A stretch of DNA of 64,000 nucleotides, taken from NCBI RefSeq assembly GCF_007644035.1, contig NZ_VMTV02000162.1, positions 1 through 64,000 on the forward strand, given 5' to 3'. This document shows, piece after piece, positions 62,464 to 64,000 of the stretch. The position numbers and the translations under genes were made by a program. Within the stretch, counting starts at the first letter, position 1, and every line of letters begins with the position of its first letter. This DNA is from Vogesella mureinivorans (GTDB taxonomy: Bacteria > Pseudomonadota > Gammaproteobacteria > Burkholderiales > Chromobacteriaceae). Under the pieces are notes generated by a model, which was not told the origin of the DNA, did not search any database, and worked only from the letters and a program-made list of their open reading frames with translations.

Positions 62464-63105
62464 ATGGCGAACTACACCGTAAAAGAAATTTTCTACACCC
62501 TGCAGGGCGAAGGCCGCCAGGCCGGCCGTGCGGCCGTGTTCTGCCGCTTTAGCGGCTGTAACCTGTGGAGCGGGCGCGAAGAAGACCGCAGCAAGGCCAT
62601 CTGCCAGTTCTGCGATACCGATTTTGTCGGCACCGGCCCCGACGGCGGCAAGTTTGCCACCGCCGCCGAGCTGGCCGCGCGCATCGCCGCCACCTGGCCT
62701 GCCGATGCCACCGGCGGCCAACCTTATGTGGTGTTTACCGGCGGCGAGCCGCTGCTGCAGCTGGACGAGCCGCTGATCGACGCGCTGCACGCGCTGGGCT
62801 TCGAGGTCGCGGTGGAAACCAACGGCAGCCTGCCCGCCCCGCGCGGTATCGACTGGATCTGCGTCAGCCCCAAAGCCGGCGCCGACTGGGTACAGCGCAG
62901 CGGCCACGAGCTGAAGCTGGTCTACCCGCAGCCCACGCTGCTGCCAGGCGAGCTGCCCGCCGACCTGCAGTTTGACCACCTGTACCTGCAGCCGATGGAC
63001 AGCCCACTACAGCGCCAGAACACGCAGGAAGCCATTGCCTGGTGCATGGCCCACCCGGCCTGGCGGCTGTCGGTGCAAACGCACAAGGTGGTGAACATCC
63101 GTTAA
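62464..63105 (+). CDS. queE: 7-carboxy-7-deazaguanine synthase QueE
   Basis: This 213-residue radical SAM enzyme converts carboxytetrahydropterin to 7-carboxy-7-deazaguanine. The 4Fe-4S Cys residues are C32, C47 and C50, the variant CX14CX2C spacing instead of CX3CX2C, seen in the beta/gammaproteobacterial QueE branch. YTLQGEGRQAGRAAVFCRFS, FCDTDFVGTGP, VVFTGGEPLLQLD and VETNGSLPAP support the assignment. It lies 10 bp after queD with GGGGGCGAGC upstream and ends the operon before a strong terminator. Confidence 0.95.
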   Translation: MANYTVKEIFYTLQGEGRQAGRAAVFCRFSGCNLWSGREEDRSKAICQFCDTDFVGTGPDGGKFATAAELAARIAATWPADATGGQPYVVFTGGEPLLQLDEPLIDALHALGFEVAVETNGSLPAPRGIDWICVSPKAGADWVQRSGHELKLVYPQPTLLPGELPADLQFDHLYLQPMDSPLQRQNTQEAIAWCMAHPAWRLSVQTHKVVNIR

Positions 63106-63144
63106 GCCCGTGTCTGGCCATGGCGGCCAACCTTGCCTGACACC

Positions 63145-63178
63145 AACCCTGTCTGCTACACAGACAGGGTTTTGTTTT
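63145..63178 (+). terminator. Rho-independent terminator of the que operon
   Basis: AACCCTGTCTG (63145-63155) and CAGACAGGGTT (63161-63171) form an 11-bp stem with a 5-nt loop, followed by TTGTTTT. A GCGGCCAACCTT motif lies just upstream. Confidence 0.92.
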
Positions 63179-63327
63179 GCCCATCCCTGCCGTTACACAA
63201 GCCACACAAAAAGACACTCGAAAATTTTTTTGCCGCAGTGTGTAATGAACTGCAATGTGGGCCGACTAAAGCTGGTAACGCGATACAACACGCGTTCCAA
63301 ACCCACTTTCTACACAGGAGAATCACC
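63179..63327 (+). promoter_or_regulatory. Promoter region of the bufferin operon
   Basis: This region is AT-rich compared with its surroundings and holds the bufA ribosome site CAGGAG 7 bp before the ATG. A GGTAAC element at about 63275 followed by CGATA 2 bp later might belong to an extracytoplasmic-sigma promoter, as known for other bufferin operons, but the spacing is wrong for a clean call. Confidence 0.4.
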
Positions 63328-63585
63328 ATGTCCGCTACGTCCAAAACCCTGCTGGTTTCTGCACTGTCCGCTGCCATCGCCATGGCCGCCGTGAGCGCCC
63401 CGGCTGTCGCTGCCGACAAGGAAAAATGCTACGGCATCGCCATGGCAGGCAAAAACGACTGTGCTGCCAATGGCCACAGCTGCGCCGGCCAGTCCAAGAT
63501 GGACAAAGACGGTACCGAGTGGAAATACGTGGCCAAAGGCAGCTGCACCAAAATGGGCGGCACGCTGGAACCGATGAAGAAGTAA
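63328..63585 (+). CDS. bufA1: Bufferin-1-type metallophore precursor BufA (DUF2282)
   Basis: This 85-residue precursor has a signal peptide (1-29, cut near AVA-AD) and a core with four Cys (34, 45, 52 and 73): KCYGIAMAGKNDCAANGHSC and GSCTKMGGTLEPM. This matches DUF2282 bufferins, periplasmic RiPPs whose Cys residues are converted to thiooxazole-type groups and which bind copper. The modifying enzyme is encoded 66 bp downstream. CAGGAG precedes the ATG. Confidence 0.93.
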   Translation: MSATSKTLLVSALSAAIAMAAVSAPAVAADKEKCYGIAMAGKNDCAANGHSCAGQSKMDKDGTEWKYVAKGSCTKMGGTLEPMKK

Positions 63586-63607
63586 GCCTGCTGCGGCTTG
63601 CTGCATG

Positions 63608-63632
63608 ACGGGGCTGCGGCCCCGTTTCTGTT
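63608..63632 (+). terminator. Attenuator-like hairpin between bufA and bufB
   Basis: ACGGGGC (63608-63614) and GCCCCGT (63619-63625) form a 7-bp stem with a tetraloop, followed by TTCTGTTT. A leaky terminator here would give more precursor than modifying enzyme. Confidence 0.65.
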
Positions 63633-63651
63633 TCTGCACGGGTACCTTGCC

Positions 63652-64000
63652 ATGACTGCCACCCTTCCCGCCTGCGCCGGCATCGGCCTGCGCCACCCGC
63701 ACTACCGCCAGGTACTGGCCCAGCAGCCACCGCTTGGCTGGATAGAGCTGCACAGCGAAAACTTTTTCGACGGCGGCCAGCCGCTGGCCATGCTGCAACA
63801 GTTGGCCGCACGCTACCCGCTGTCGCTGCACGGCGTGGGCCTGGGCCTGGGCGCTGCCGCCCGCCCCGACGCCACCCACCTGGCCGCGCTACGGCGCTTG
63901 CTGGATGCAGTACCGGCGGTGGCAGTATCCGAGCACCTGTCGTTCAACCACGACGCCAGCCAGCGCTTTGCCAACGACCTGCTACCCCTCCCCTACACCC
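63652..64000 (+). CDS. bufB1: MNIO-family bufferin-modifying enzyme BufB (DUF692), 5' part
   Basis: This is the first 116 residues of a DUF692 multinuclear non-haem iron oxidative enzyme, which modifies bufferin Cys residues. GIGLRHPHYRQVLAQQPPLGWIELHSENFFDGGQPL, YPLSLHGVGLGLG and VSEHLSFNHDASQRFANDLLPLPYT are the expected N-terminal blocks. The metal-binding His in SLHGVGL and SEHLSF are present. The gene continues beyond the window; a DUF2063 partner (bufC) usually follows. Confidence 0.92.
   Translation, partial: MTATLPACAGIGLRHPHYRQVLAQQPPLGWIELHSENFFDGGQPLAMLQQLAARYPLSLHGVGLGLGAAARPDATHLAALRRLLDAVPAVAVSEHLSFNHDASQRFANDLLPLPYT

Overview
This is a GC-rich (roughly 63-66% by eye) bacterial chromosome segment with dense, short-spaced operons. 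Gene content (modABC-modE, kdpFABC-DE, agmatine and glycerol modules, queCDE with a CX14CX2C QueE, nemR-type electrophile operon, bufferin locus) suggests a betaproteobacterium, most likely Neisseriales/Chromobacteriaceae. That placement is inference from gene content and composition only; no rRNA is present.

Layout. 1-2588: the end of a prophage (tail-fibre-like protein, small late genes, holin-like gene) stopping at a 60-nt 3' fragment of a tRNA-Ser(CGA) gene that is the attachment site. 2.8-9.2 kb: P-type cation ATPase, XRE-cupin regulator with an acetyltransferase, lipoprotein hydrolase, LysR regulator. 9.2-15 kb: agmatine cluster (cytoplasmic AguA and AguB, PotF-like binding protein, two exported AguA paralogues, a small membrane protein). 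15-23.1 kb: complete Kdp potassium pump operon on the minus strand, led by an extra 33-aa membrane ORF. 23.3-31.1 kb: a BtuF/FecCD-type metal-chelate ABC importer, then an oligopeptide/nickel-type ABC importer with a fused double ATPase and a strong Zur-box-like operator. 31.3-41 kb: chemoreceptor, a decayed MocR/YdcR fragment, LysR, split chromate transporter, secreted nuclease, membrane proteins, ABC1 kinase, radical SAM protein, UPF0303 protein. 41.1-44.1 kb: modABCE with a perfect ModE box. 44.2-45 kb: EAL phosphodiesterase. 45.3-48.4 kb: AT-richer island holding a Gabija-type anti-phage pair (GajA OLD-TOPRIM nuclease, GajB UvrD-like helicase). 48.5-52.1 kb: nemR, nitroreductase, nemA and a DJ-1/PfpI protein, with two NemR-box-like operators. 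52.2-53.4 kb: response regulator. 53.9-59.5 kb: glpK-glpF-glpD, LysE exporter, glpR. 59.7-63.1 kb: lipid kinase and queC-queD-queE, QueD being an unusual three-repeat protein. 63.3-64 kb: bufferin precursor bufA and the start of its modifying enzyme bufB.

The most striking unexplained signal is genome-scale. The 9-mer GCGGCCAAC (extended form CTGCGGCCAACCTT) and its complement occur about 65 times by eye in 64 kb, in every reading frame and both orientations, and as perfect palindromic pairs between genes. It is absent from the Gabija island and present once in the prophage. It behaves like a DNA uptake sequence or other genome-marking signal, but is not one of the Neisseriaceae DUS dialects I know.
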